A DNA stretch of 64,000 nt from the NCBI RefSeq assembly GCF_036323735.1, contig NC_086026.1, positions 53,632,039 through 53,696,038 of the forward strand, read 5' to 3'. Shown here piece after piece: positions 54,095-64,000 of this stretch. Numbering within the stretch: position 1 is the first letter of the stretch; every line of letters begins with the position of its first letter. Source of the DNA: Rattus norvegicus (Eukaryota > Chordata > Mammalia > Rodentia > Muridae). The translations under genes were made by a program, and so were the position numbers. The notes beneath the pieces were generated by a model. The model searched no databases, was not told the DNA's origin, and saw only the letters and a list, made by a program, of their open reading frames with translations.

Positions 54095-54285
54095 CACACA
54101 CACACACACACACACACACACCACACATACACACCACCAGAGACACACACAGACACACATACCACTACCACCACCACCACAGAGACACACACACACACAC
54201 ACACCACACATACACACCACCAGAGACACACACAGACACACATACCACTACCACCACCACCACAGAGACACACACACACACACAC
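54095..54285 (+). repeat. CA-rich satellite with 83-bp tandem duplication
   Basis: Units starting ccacacatacacaccaccag at 54121 and 54204, nearly identical over 80 bp. Confidence 0.93.
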
Positions 54286-54334
54286 TCAGTACACAGATAT
54301 ACATGCATGGAAAACCTCATAAACAGAATAAAAA

Positions 54335-54470
54335 TAGGGCCCCATGGTAGCACACACCTTGGATCCCAGCACTCAAGAACCAGAGGAATGAGGATCTCTG
54401 TAGGTTTGAGGTCAGCTTGGTCTACAAAGTGATCTCCAGGACAGTCAGAGCTACACTGAGAAACCCTGGC
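54335..54470 (+). repeat. B1 SINE
   Basis: Ccatggtagcacacaccttg core. Confidence 0.85.
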
Positions 54471-55033
54471 GTGTGTGCTATATCGCACATGTGGAACCAA
54501 CTTGTGTGTTGATTTTCTCCTTCCTCTGTGGGTCCCAAATTCAGGTCATCTGTTTTGCGGTAAGCCCTGCCAGCCCTGCTAGCTTTCTTCTGGCTCTGGA
54601 TTTTTTTTTCTTTTTCTTAAAGCTGGCTTGATTTGATGCCCAGGCTGTTCTTGAGCTCCTGATAGTCATCCTTCCAAGAAATGTGACTGTAGTGACTGTA
54701 GTGTTTGCTAGCTTGACTGGCTGTGATTTAATCAATTGATTAATTCATTAAGGACGAGGTCTTCCCTCAGGGCTGGCAGCATAGGTGTGCACCACTAGGT
54801 CTGGCTGTTCTTCCTCCCCCTCCCTTCTTCCTCCTCCTCCTTTGAAATCCCAGAGGACTGAGATGACAGGTGTGTTGCTGAGGTGTGGTGCTGGGGACTG
54901 ACCCAGGGTCTTATGCGTGCCCCTCCCCCCAATTGACTGACATCACCAGCTCGCTCTTGGCTTTCTGAGATAAGATCTCATGAAGCCCAGACTGGCCTCA
55001 AATGCTATGTGACTGGAGATGATCTTGGGTTCT

Positions 55034-55136
55034 TTTTTTCTTTTTTTCTTTTTTTTTTTTTCAGAGCTGGGGACCAAACCCAGGGCCTTGTGCTTGCTAG
55101 GCAAGCGCTCTACCACTGAGCTAAATCCCCAACCCC
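55034..55136 (-). repeat. ID SINE
   Basis: ATCTTGGGTTCTT duplicated on both sides. Confidence 0.95.
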
Positions 55137-55301
55137 AATCTTGGGTTCTTGATCTAACCTGCTTCATCTCCAGGATGCTAGAGTTGCAGGCTTGTGGTAC
55201 TTAGCTTTTTCCCTCCCTCCCTTCCTCCTTCCCTCTCTTCTTTGTTTCTATTGATTGATTGATTGATTGTGTGTGTGCCTACCTCCTTTTTTTCCTTTTT
55301 T

Positions 55302-55492
55302 CTATGTATGTATGTACGTATGTATGCATTCATGTATGTTGTATGTATGATGTATGTGTGTCTGATATATGTATGCATGTTGTATGTATGATGTATGCAT
55401 GTATGATGTGTGTGTGATGTATGCATACATGTGTGTATGTATGTATGTATGTATGTTTGTAGTGTGTGTGTGTGTGTGTTTGTGTGTGTATC
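55302..55492 (+). repeat. (TATG)n/(TGTATGATG)n complex repeat
   Basis: Tatgtatg units with a recurrent tgtatgatgtatg motif. Confidence 0.9.
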
Positions 55493-56137
55493 AGATAACA
55501 ACTTGAGAAAGTCAGTTCTCTCCTTCCATCATGTGAGTTTCAGCGATTGACCTCTGGTCATCAGACTTGGTGGCAGATGCCATTACCTGCTCGGCCATCT
55601 TACTCCCTCCATGCCTGTACCCCTTTTATAAATATAGGAGAAACTCCAGCCTGGTTGTACATGCCTTTGAAGTAGGCAGATCTGTCTGAGTTCCGGGCTA
55701 GCTAGGACTTTTGAGGTCCTATCTCAAAACCAAAACAAACAAACAAAAACCCCATATCATGGGGCCAGGAGATGGTTCATCAGATAAAAGAATATATTGC
55801 TCTTCCACAGGACCCAAGTTCAGGTCCTGACACCCACACTTGGATGCTCACACTACCTGTAACCCTAGTTTCCAGAGTACCAATACTTCTGGCTTCCACA
55901 GACCCCTGAACATTCCCCTCCACAGGCATGGGAGGCAGAAGCAGGAAGCAGAGTCAGGAGGCAAGAGGTAGGGGCTATGGGACTCAGGGGCTCCTCCTGA
56001 AGGCCTCTGGTTTTTTGTTTGTTTGCTTGTTTTTTGTTTTGTTTTGGTGAAATGAAAAACTCAGTGGAAAGATGACTTGGGGTCAAAGAAGTTTGAAATG
56101 GCCTTTAGGGGAATTGGGTTTTAAAAGTCCAAGACTC

Positions 56138-56230
56138 GGGGTTGGGGATTTAGCTCAGTGGTAGAGCGCTTGCCTAGGAAGCGCAAGGCCCTGGGTTCGG
56201 TCCCCAGCTCCGGAAAAAAAAAAAAAAAAA
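56138..56230 (+). repeat. ID SINE
   Basis: AAAAGTCCAAGACTC duplicated on both sides. Confidence 0.96.
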
Positions 56231-56239
56231 AAAAGTCCA

Positions 56240-57480
56240 AGACTCTGGAGAAAGGCTGTACTGGTGGTGACAAGCCACTTTTTTGGGCTCTACTCTCTTC
56301 ATCGGCATGCACTACACTAGGCTCTGTGAAACTGCAATTCCTATGAACATTAGCCTTAGCCCTCCAGGGAAGCTGAGACCATAGATGTGTAGCACAGGTA
56401 GGTAGGAACTGTACTGCTTTAATATCAGGAGACTAAGGCTGGATTTCTCTATAGGACTTTTGCCAAGGAGGAATTTCTCTTAACCAAATATAATTTGCCA
56501 AAGAGGAAATTTAAAGGGACTGGAGTGGGGGGGTGTCTGGAAGGACTTCCTGGAGGAAATGGAAGAAGTAGAGAGCTAAAAATGTAGGAATAGATAGCAT
56601 GGAATGGGAGAGAGGGGTGGAGAAAGATTGTTGTAGGCTGAGAAAACTGTAAGACTCAAAGTTAGAGAACAGAATCTGGAAAAACCACTGAGGTAGTAGC
56701 CAAGACCAGATTTTTATAGACTCTTCAAGGGTAGTTCTCTTCCTCCTCCTCTTCCTCTTCCTCCCACCCGACTTTCTCCCGTCTGGGGATTGAACCTAGG
56801 AGCTATATGCATGTTGGGTGAGCGACACCCCAGGCCCCGGAGTTTTAATTTCTAGTGAGGATAAAGGGAGGCCTTCTGGAATTTTAAAATGGACAGTGTG
56901 ATGCTCAGATCTGTGTTTAACAAAGATGACTCTGTAGTGTAGCAGTTGAGTCAGATGAGCAGCTGAGAGGCATTTTAGAGGCTGTTGAGATCACTCTCCA
57001 GACAGAAGATGGTAGAAAAAGGGTTTGGGTGGGGAGCAAATGACAGGGCCTGGCGTTAGTGAGGCTAGGCTGGCTAGGCTGTGGAAGAGCGGCAAGCAGA
57101 GTCAGGGCGTCTTCCGGTCCTGGTTTGGACAACCAAGGACAGAGCTCTTATTAGAAGTCTAGGCAACGGTTCTGTTTTAAACTTGCTAATTGGGGCCTGA
57201 AGATACTGAGGCTTGTGGCAGGTGGATAGGTGTGTGGTCTACGGTGAAGGCAGTCAGTCACTGGGGTGGGTGGCCAGTGGGAGCCTTGAGGGAGAGCATG
57301 TGCCTGGGGGAACCTTGACATCTGTGGATAAAGGAAGAGTGAGGCTTACAAAGGAGGTTGAGAAGCTTCCTTAAGAGAAAAGAGCAGGAGGGACTGCTCT
57401 CCCCGGTGCTCAAAGAAGGAAGCCTGCAGAGAGGAGTAGGAGCAGCAACAGCAGCGAGGAGAGCAGATTGATTTGAAATC
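56240..57480. other. Mostly unique intergenic sequence
   Basis: An old SINE-like piece near 56750-56840 (ctggggattgaacctagg). No exon recognised. Confidence 0.4.
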
Positions 57481-57487
57481 CACTCCT

Positions 57488-57588
57488 GGGGGTTGGGGAT
57501 TTAGCTCAGTGGTTTGAGCGTTTGCCTAGGAAGCACAAGGCCCTGGGTTCGGTCCCCAGCTCCGAAAAAAAGAACCAAAAAAAAAAAA
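57488..57588 (+). repeat. ID SINE
   Basis: AAATCCACTCCTGG duplicated on both sides. Confidence 0.95.
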
Positions 57589-57904
57589 AAATCCACTCCT
57601 GGCTTTGGCAAGGAGAAGCCATTGGGGAGCTCTTCAGACTATAGGTGCTCGGGCTGAGGCTCTGACTCACTGATATAGAGCATTTGCCTAACGTGGACGT
57701 TGTCCTGGGTTTGATCCCTGGTAGTGCAAGATGACAGCTTGTTCTGGGGGACATGTGGAGGAAAGGGCTGTGTGGAGATGGGCCTACGGTTCCCTAAAGT
57801 CCAAAAGTCCAGACAGCCTGGAGAGGACGGGATCAGAGAAGGATCGTCCCTTCTAAGCCTTGTCATATAGTTTCTAAGGCCTTGTAAGCCTCTGTGGTGC
57901 TTTG

Positions 57905-58130
57905 GATGAGAACGGTCCCCCTGCACTCATATATTTGAATGTTTGGTCCTCTGTTGGTGGAACTGTTTGGGAAGGACTAAGAGGTGTGACATTGTTGGAA
58001 AAGGTACGTAGCTGGGAGTGGGCTCTGAGGTTTCAAAAGCCTAAGCTGTGAGCAAGTCCCTAATTTGATGCTTTCTTTTATAAGTTGCCTTGGTCTAGGT
58101 GTCTTTTCAGGGCAATAGAAAAGTAATGGA
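57905..58130 (+). repeat. LTR-like repeat
   Basis: Tatttgaatgtttggtcctc to ttgccttggtctaggtgtct, resembling the 18431 family. Confidence 0.5.
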
Positions 58131-58133
58131 GGG

Positions 58134-58323
58134 GGCTGGAGAGATGGCTCAGCGGCTAAGAGCCCCGACTGCTCTTCCAGAGGTCCTGAGTTCAATTCCC
58201 AGCAACCACATGGTGGCTCACAACAATCTGTAATGGGATCTGATGGCCTCTTCTGGTGTGTCTGAAGACAGGGAGACTATAAGCAGTGTACTTACATAAA
58301 ATAAATAAATCTTTAAAAAAAAA
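58134..58323 (+). repeat. B2 SINE inserted in the LTR-like repeat
   Basis: Flanked by aaaagtaatggag on both sides. Confidence 0.94.
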
Positions 58324-58329
58324 AGTAAT

Positions 58330-59440
58330 GGAGACAATCTCAAACAGAGTATCTATAGGCACCTCTGATGGGCAAGGGGAGGAGATTCAGGAGCTTTCCT
58401 GGGATATGGATGGAGTGTGGAGAAGGCCCGAATGCTTCAGCAGAAGGGAGCAGACCCTAGAGTTCATAGCCAAAGAAGAGTAGGACTCCATCTCCAGCCA
58501 AGTAGCCCAGGGACCGAAGAACTGCCATTTTTAATTCCCCTTGAAGTCTAGCCATTTCTGAGCCACTACCACCACCAAGAGAGACTTTCCAGTTGGGGTG
58601 TAGCTTAAACCAGCCCACAGCTCTGATAGTCCAAAGTTGCCACCAGGAAGGAGAGCAAAGAGTGATGGGAAGGGCTCAGTAATGCTTTGAGTCCTTTCCC
58701 AGCCTCCTGAAGCTGATGGGCAGGTTTGGCATGGCTTCCCACAAACCTGCAGCTAGCCTTCCACACCTCCAGACCTTGCTTGACATGAACACCAGCTATT
58801 GGTTCCCTTTGCAAAGCTGTTTTTTTGTACAGAAGCCCTAGGGATGGGAATGGAGGGAAGCTGTCCCCTCCTCATCCTCTACCCCTGCCACAGAGGGGAT
58901 CTGTAGACACACACCACCCTCTCTCTAGTCACTCTTCCTGCAGTTTGGACTGCCACACTGGAGGCTGCTACGTCCCTAGTTCCCCATGCTCCACTTCAAG
59001 CTCTGAGTCCTCCCAACTGCTAGAAACAGCCTGGCCTGTGCTTGCCCTAGCCTCCTCCTGCTCCAGAAGTTTCTGAACCCAAGTCCTTCCTCTTCCACGT
59101 CCCCAAGCCAGCTCTCAAAGCACCCCCAAGCTTCCCACTGAGCTCTGAACCCTGAGCCTCACTGTCTATAGCATACCAGACGGTTCCAACTAGGGCACCC
59201 TCTGATCAGCTCCCAAGTGTGCGGCCTGTCTGAAGAGGAAAGGGAAGCTAGAGAGTAGGAAGCAGGCTCCTGAGGTAAGCAGAGGGCTGGGAAAAGGATG
59301 AATGAGCCTGGGTGGAGGGTCTAGCCCTGACCTTGAACTCAGGTGACGGCCTATGAACGAAGATTGTAATCTCTACAGATCAGGAGTGATGCAAAAGAAT
59401 AGGAGTCTCAGAGGCTCTAAGATGGTGCTTAAAACAAATT
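58330..59440. other. Unique intergenic sequence, no gene recognised
   Basis: Pyrimidine-rich on the right. No exon identified. Confidence 0.4.
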
Positions 59441-59446
59441 CATCTC

Positions 59447-59532
59447 GGGGTTGGGGATTTAGCTCAGTGGTAGAGCGCTTGCCTAGCAAGCGCAAGGCCC
59501 TGGGTTCGGTCCCCAGCTCCAAAAAGAAAAAA
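59447..59532 (+). repeat. ID SINE
   Basis: AAATTCATCTC duplicated on both sides. Confidence 0.95.
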
Positions 59533-59539
59533 AAATTCA

Positions 59540-60660
59540 TCTCTTCTGAACTTGTTTGGGGTTCTTTGGGGCTCTGGAAGAAGAAGGGTGCTGCAAAAGA
59601 CCAGGAACACCCGGCGTAAGAATGCAGGTGTAGTCTGTCTCCGTCCATGCTAGAGTGCAGGAGCCCTCCACAGCCGCTGCTTTTCTGGCCTGGGAGTGAC
59701 TGCTGGGAATGGTATTCCTCACGGGCTGAAGGAAGTCTGGTAAGAAGGCCTGGTAATGGGAGAACTGCCTTGGGGTTTCAGCCCCCACTCCAGCACATAC
59801 GAGATCCCTAAAATTCATAATCCGATTTATATTCCTATTCCCTCCTCTGGACCTGTCACCATGGCAACAGTTTTCTCAGTTGCACTTCATCAGCTTCTCG
59901 GCAAATCTTTTTTTCTGCGCCCCCACCCCCAGTTCAATCTCTTTTCTCATCCTCTGTTGGTCTGTTCTCCTACGGGTACAGGGTGCTCACCTGTCTCCCC
60001 TCTCAGCTCCCCCAAGTCCCTCTGTCCTTCGCTCTGTGCAGATCTGTTTCTAGGGACTCTCTCTCAAGTCTAAGACTGCAGCATCCAGCCGGGGTCTGTT
60101 GGTCAGACAAGAACTCTTGTCCCTTCTCGACAGAGAAGAGAGTCTCAGAGGGACAGGGTCTGGATCCCAGTGGGTTCTGGGCAGAGGTGTGCTGCACTGG
60201 GGTGTGGGTAGAGGGTGCCCTTTTAAGCTGACTGCACTCCGCCCAGAAGGGAGGACATGGGGGAGGGGCAGAGCAGCAGTACTGGACAGTTTCTGTTCTT
60301 GTTCTCAGTCAAATAAACCACCTTTTGAGGGTGTCCTGCAGGATACTCTCCCTGGTCGGAGATGCTCAACAATGCCTTTCAGCTAACACCAGTATGGGGC
60401 ACAGCCCCCAAGCCTAACTGGTTCTGAATTCTCTCTCTTCAGATTTCAATTAAACACCTTCACCTCTTCATTGATCATATCTATGGAGGTGCAGTTGGGG
60501 GGCAAGTTGGGTACTACTATCATGTCCCAATGCAGGGACCCTAAACATGACCTGCCTTCCCCATGTCATCCCTCTGGATTGCCCTGTCACTATCCATTAA
60601 AAACTTCACTGTCCCTTCTAACCTTGTAACAGAGAAATGGAATACTGTATCATCATACAA
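59540..60660. other. Unique intergenic segment with an X-box
   Basis: The longest SINE-free stretch right of Upk2. No protein recognised. It may hold regulatory sequence or a 5' exon of the expected neighbour Bcl9l, but I cannot show that. Confidence 0.4.
59855..59868. promoter_or_regulatory. RFX X-box motif
   Basis: GTCACCATGGCAAC is a full match to GTYNCCATRGNAAC and close to the palindromic ideal GTTGCCATGGCAAC. Confidence 0.55.
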
Positions 60661-61047
60661 CCTGTAAATATTTTTTTGGGACAGGCATGGTGATATACAC
60701 TTGTAATCCCAGTCATTGGGAAGTAGAAGTAGGATGATCAAGAGTTCAAGGTAATTCGCCAAACATGAGGTTTGAGGACAGCCTGGGCTATATGAGGCTC
60801 TGACCGGGACGGGTATAGTATCCCATTTCTCAGATAGGAAGTTGGAGAGATGCTGCCGCATGTGACCATGTCATTCTTCTCAGGTTTGGGGAAGTTCCTC
60901 ATCTGCATCTGTTTCGACCGCTCTTTGGATGTGACTCTATATCAAATATTCCACAAGTCATTCTACGTGCTCACTAACATCCCAGAGGTAGACCTGAGGG
61001 GACTACACATATAGACACACTTCAGAAGCTAGACCTGTCTTTTGTAG

Positions 61048-61187
61048 CTGTCTTCAGACACACCAGAAGAGGGCATCAGATCTCTTTACAGATGGTTGTG
61101 AGCCACCATGTGGTTGCTGGGATTTGAACTCACGACCTCTGGAAGAGCAGTCAGTGCTCTTAACCACTGAGCCATCTCTCCAGCCCC
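61048..61187 (-). repeat. B2 SINE
   Basis: Antisense; gctagacctgtctt flanks. Confidence 0.93.
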
Positions 61188-61244
61188 CGAGCTAGACCTG
61201 TCTTAAACTTGTCTCCTATCCTTTTCTCCTTACCTCTCTGCTCT

Positions 61245-61430
61245 CTTTACCATTTATTGAGCAGCTACTGTGTTCCAGCCGCTTTATACACGGCTCCTCA
61301 CTTCATCTTCAGGATACTTGATCAAATAGTTATTATTCCATTTCCCAAAAAGACCCTGGAGCTCTGAGCGGTGTATTTACTCACGCTCGTCAGCCAAAGA
61401 GCTGAGACTCAAATCCAGATTTGGAACTCT
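61245..61430 (+). repeat. MIR fragment
   Basis: Ttattgagcagctactgtgt then ttattattccatttcccaaa. Confidence 0.6.
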
Positions 61431-61856
61431 CCAAAATTAGTGTGTTATTTTTTATTTTTTAATTTTTTTTTTTTTTTACACTGCACTGTCCTCACGTGGC
61501 TCTCCCAAGTCAGAAGGCTCCTGAGCCTTTCTGATTCCTTTTTCTCAGGATAGACTTTGAGGCTCACCTGACCTTGGCCCCTCCCACCTACTGTCTCCTG
61601 GATGTATCTTACCATTTTCAATGTGGCATGAACTAGGATAAACTTCGGCATTTGTGTGCTACCCATCTGTCTTCGTCTCTATCAGCTTAAAATTCGTTTT
61701 GTCCCCCCTCATTAGATTTGAGAGCTGAGATTGGTGAGCCACTTCTGCAACCCAACTATACACTTCTGATCCCCTGCCTCAGCACTTTAATGCTGGGATT
61801 ATTGAGAGTGCCACCACACCTAGTTTGGGGGTTGGTTGTTTGTTTGTTTTGTTTTT

Positions 61857-62040
61857 TTTTAAAGATTTATTTATTTATTTTATGTATGTGAGTACACTGT
61901 AGCAGAATTCAGACACACCAAAGACACCATTGGATTCCGTGACAGATGGTTGCGAGCCACCATGTGGTTGCTGGGAATTGAACTCAGGACCTCTGGAAGA
62001 GCAGTCAGTGCTCTTAACCGCTGAGCCATCTCTCCAGCCC
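61857..62040 (-). repeat. B2 SINE
   Basis: Antisense full-length; ggttgtttgttt flanks. Confidence 0.93.
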
Positions 62041-62277
62041 TGGTTGTTTGTTTTAACAGAGTCTTTGTAGCCTTGTCTGGCCTGCATAGGATGCTGTGCT
62101 TGAGCTCACACAGAGATTCACCTGCTTCTGGCTCCTGTGCCCCCGCGCCCACCATTGACCTACCCTGCTCAGCTTTAGGCCTTGCTGGGTGGGGATCATG
62201 CATGCTAAGCAGAGGAGAATAGCAACTCTACAAGACTGCCCCTGACCTCCACATGCACTTTATGACATTTGTGCCCA

Positions 62278-62629
62278 CACAAACACACACAGACACACAT
62301 ACAGACACACACAGAGACACACACAGAGACATACACACAGACACACAGACACACAGACACACACACAGACACACACAGACATACAGACACAGACACATAC
62401 AGACACACACACAGACACACATACAGACACACACACAGACACACACACAGACATACACACAGACACACAGACACACAGACATACAGACACAGACACATAC
62501 AGACACACACACACACAGACACACATACAGACACACACACAGACACACACACAGACATACACACAGACACACAGACACACAGACATACAGACACAGACAC
62601 ATACACAGACACACACAGATACACACACA

Positions 62630-62666
<37 letters not shown>

Positions 62667-62673
62667 ACACACA
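62278..62673 (+). repeat. (ACAC/AGAC)n satellite with 104-bp higher-order unit
   Basis: About 395 bp of cagacacac-type units. 88 bp starting at 62413 recur at 62517. Confidence 0.94.
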
Positions 62674-62885
62674 CAGTAGATGCAGTAGATTCCCCCAACA
62701 CCGAACAGAGTTTTTCTATGTAGCCCTGGCTGCTTAATATCTAATAGCTCCTTTACAAGCCTACCTACCACATCTGGATCCCCAGAATCCATCTTTGAAA
62801 AAGCATGCTTTGAGCTGACTGATGGCACACACCTTTAATCCCAGCACTTGGGCAGTCTCTATGAGTCGCCTACATAGTGAATTCT

Positions 62886-63060
62886 CGGTGCTACAGAGAT
62901 GGCTCTGTGGTTAAGAGCACTTGTTGCTCTCCCAGAGGAGCTGGTTTTTGTTCCCATAACCCACATAGTGGCTCACAAACATTTGTAACTCAGGGTCAAG
63001 GGGATCTAATGCCTTCTTCTAACCTCTGTGGACATTTTGCATACAGGTAGAGCACACACA
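62886..63060 (+). repeat. B2/B3-type SINE
   Basis: Gtgctacagagatggctctg start. Confidence 0.65.
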
Positions 63061-63257
63061 TACATGGAGGAAAATAATAATATACATAAAGGATCTAGAA
63101 AAAGATTGCATAGAGAATCCCAGGCCAGCCAGGGCTACAGAGAGACTCTAAGAAAACAAAGCCAAGCAAACATGCTTTCAGTCCAGGGCAGGCAATCCTT
63201 GGGTTTACCAGCCACCCAGCTCAGCCAATGAGAGGTTCTTCAAAAAATGAGGCAAGA

Positions 63258-63438
63258 GGCTGGGAGTGGTTAAGAGCACTGACTGCTCTTCCAAAGTTCC
63301 TGAGTTCAAATCCCAGCAACCGCATGGTGGCTCACAACCATCTGTAGTGAGATCTGATGATGCCCTCTTCTGGTGTGTCTGAACAGCTACAGTGTACTTA
63401 TATATAGTAAATGAATAAATAAATCGTTAAAAAAAAAG
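63258..63438 (+). repeat. B2 SINE
   Basis: Lacks part of its 5' end; followed by a second, diverged SINE to about 63590. Confidence 0.88.
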
Positions 63439-63884
63439 AGATCTGTTGCTCTTGCAGAACATCTGGGTGGTTTTCAGCACCCACATGGTGGCTCACAACT
63501 GTAACTCGAATTCTAGGGACTCTGATGCCCACTAGGCACACATGGGGCACACATGCAAATACTCAAATATATTAGAAATATTTCTAAAATGTAGATTCCC
63601 TACCCACTCCCTCTAAAGCGCCCCCCTCCCTCTAGAGGTCGTGATCTTCAGCTGTATACTGACTGAGTTTGCTGACAGATCGGAGTACATGAGATATTGT
63701 CTCAAAGGGCTTTGGGGGAGAAGAGTTGGTTATCACTAAAGTTCAAATATGTGAAGGGCTATGAAATAAAACTCACACTGTATGACCCAGGAGGAGGAGC
63801 TCAAAGCATGAAGTCCAGGTAAGTGGAGATCACTGGGAGCTGGAGTTCAGCTCAGAGGAAAGGAAAGCAGACCCTCTGCTCTTT

Positions 63885-64000
63885 TTTTTTTTTTAAAGAT
63901 TTATTTATTTATTCCATGTATGTGAGTGCACTGTCACTGTCTTTTGACAGACCAGAAGAGGGCATCGGATCCCATTACAGATGGTTGCGAGCCACCATGT
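63885..64000 (-). repeat. B2 SINE, cut by window end
   Basis: Antisense B2 from the T-rich tail to gccaccatgt. Confidence 0.92.

Noticed and set aside
62205..62828. Long minus-strand open frame of 207 codons rich in Cys and Val
   Set aside because: It is a translation of the CA/GT satellite; such repeats lack stops in several frames.
46000..64000. Coding exons or CpG-island promoter of Bcl9l
   Set aside because: Expected by synteny, but no matching peptide and no CpG-dense promoter was found in the window.

Overview
The window is rodent nuclear DNA, almost certainly rat (Rattus norvegicus). About 33 copies of the tRNA-Ala/BC1-derived ID SINE occur in 64 kb, a density typical of rat and far above mouse. 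They sit among B1, B2 and B2/B3-like SINEs, class III ERV (ERVL) debris, old MIR pieces and many dinucleotide microsatellites. Gene content and order (Rps25, Cenatac/Ccdc84, Foxr1, Upk2) match the block on human 11q23.3, read here in reverse. I infer rat chromosome 8 from synteny; nothing in the sequence states it.

Layout. 1-775: the last coding exon and the 3'UTR exon of Rps25 (+). 760-7700: complete Cenatac (-), 11 coding exons giving 332 aa, running tail-to-tail into Rps25; both poly(A) signals lie within one 14-bp inverted repeat. 8.6-9.1 kb: LTR-like promoter with six ~42-bp CCAAT units and a TATA box. 10.0-11.3 kb: 5'-truncated Mettl9 retrocopy (-) with an intact C-terminal reading frame. 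16.0-23.4 kb: decayed ERVL provirus (+) with protease, RT, RNase H and dUTPase-like remnants and a 3' LTR, interrupted by later SINEs. 25.35-33.7 kb: complete Foxr1 (-), 6 coding exons giving 296 aa. 33.7-43.95 kb: intergenic, almost all repeats. 43.95-45.9 kb: complete Upk2 (-), 5 exons giving 184 aa. 46-64 kb: upstream of Upk2, toward where Bcl9l is expected. It is repeat-rich with islands of unique sequence, and two places carry strong RFX X-box matches.

The four genes do not form a pathway: a ribosomal protein, a minor-spliceosome factor, a forkhead transcription factor and a urothelial membrane plaque protein. Cenatac, Foxr1 and Upk2 share the minus strand, and Rps25 converges on Cenatac.

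The most unusual items are: (i) a partial tandem copy of Foxr1 exon 2, separated from the real exon by a perfect (CT)32 tract that is the exon's polypyrimidine tract; (ii) a FOXR2-like reading frame upstream of the Foxr1 start in which the expected Met is GTG; (iii) the bidirectional poly(A) palindrome; (iv) the CCAAT-array LTR; (v) the paired X-boxes upstream of Upk2. All exon boundaries were deduced by eye from reading frame, GT/AG signals and remembered family proteins, and have not been checked against transcripts.
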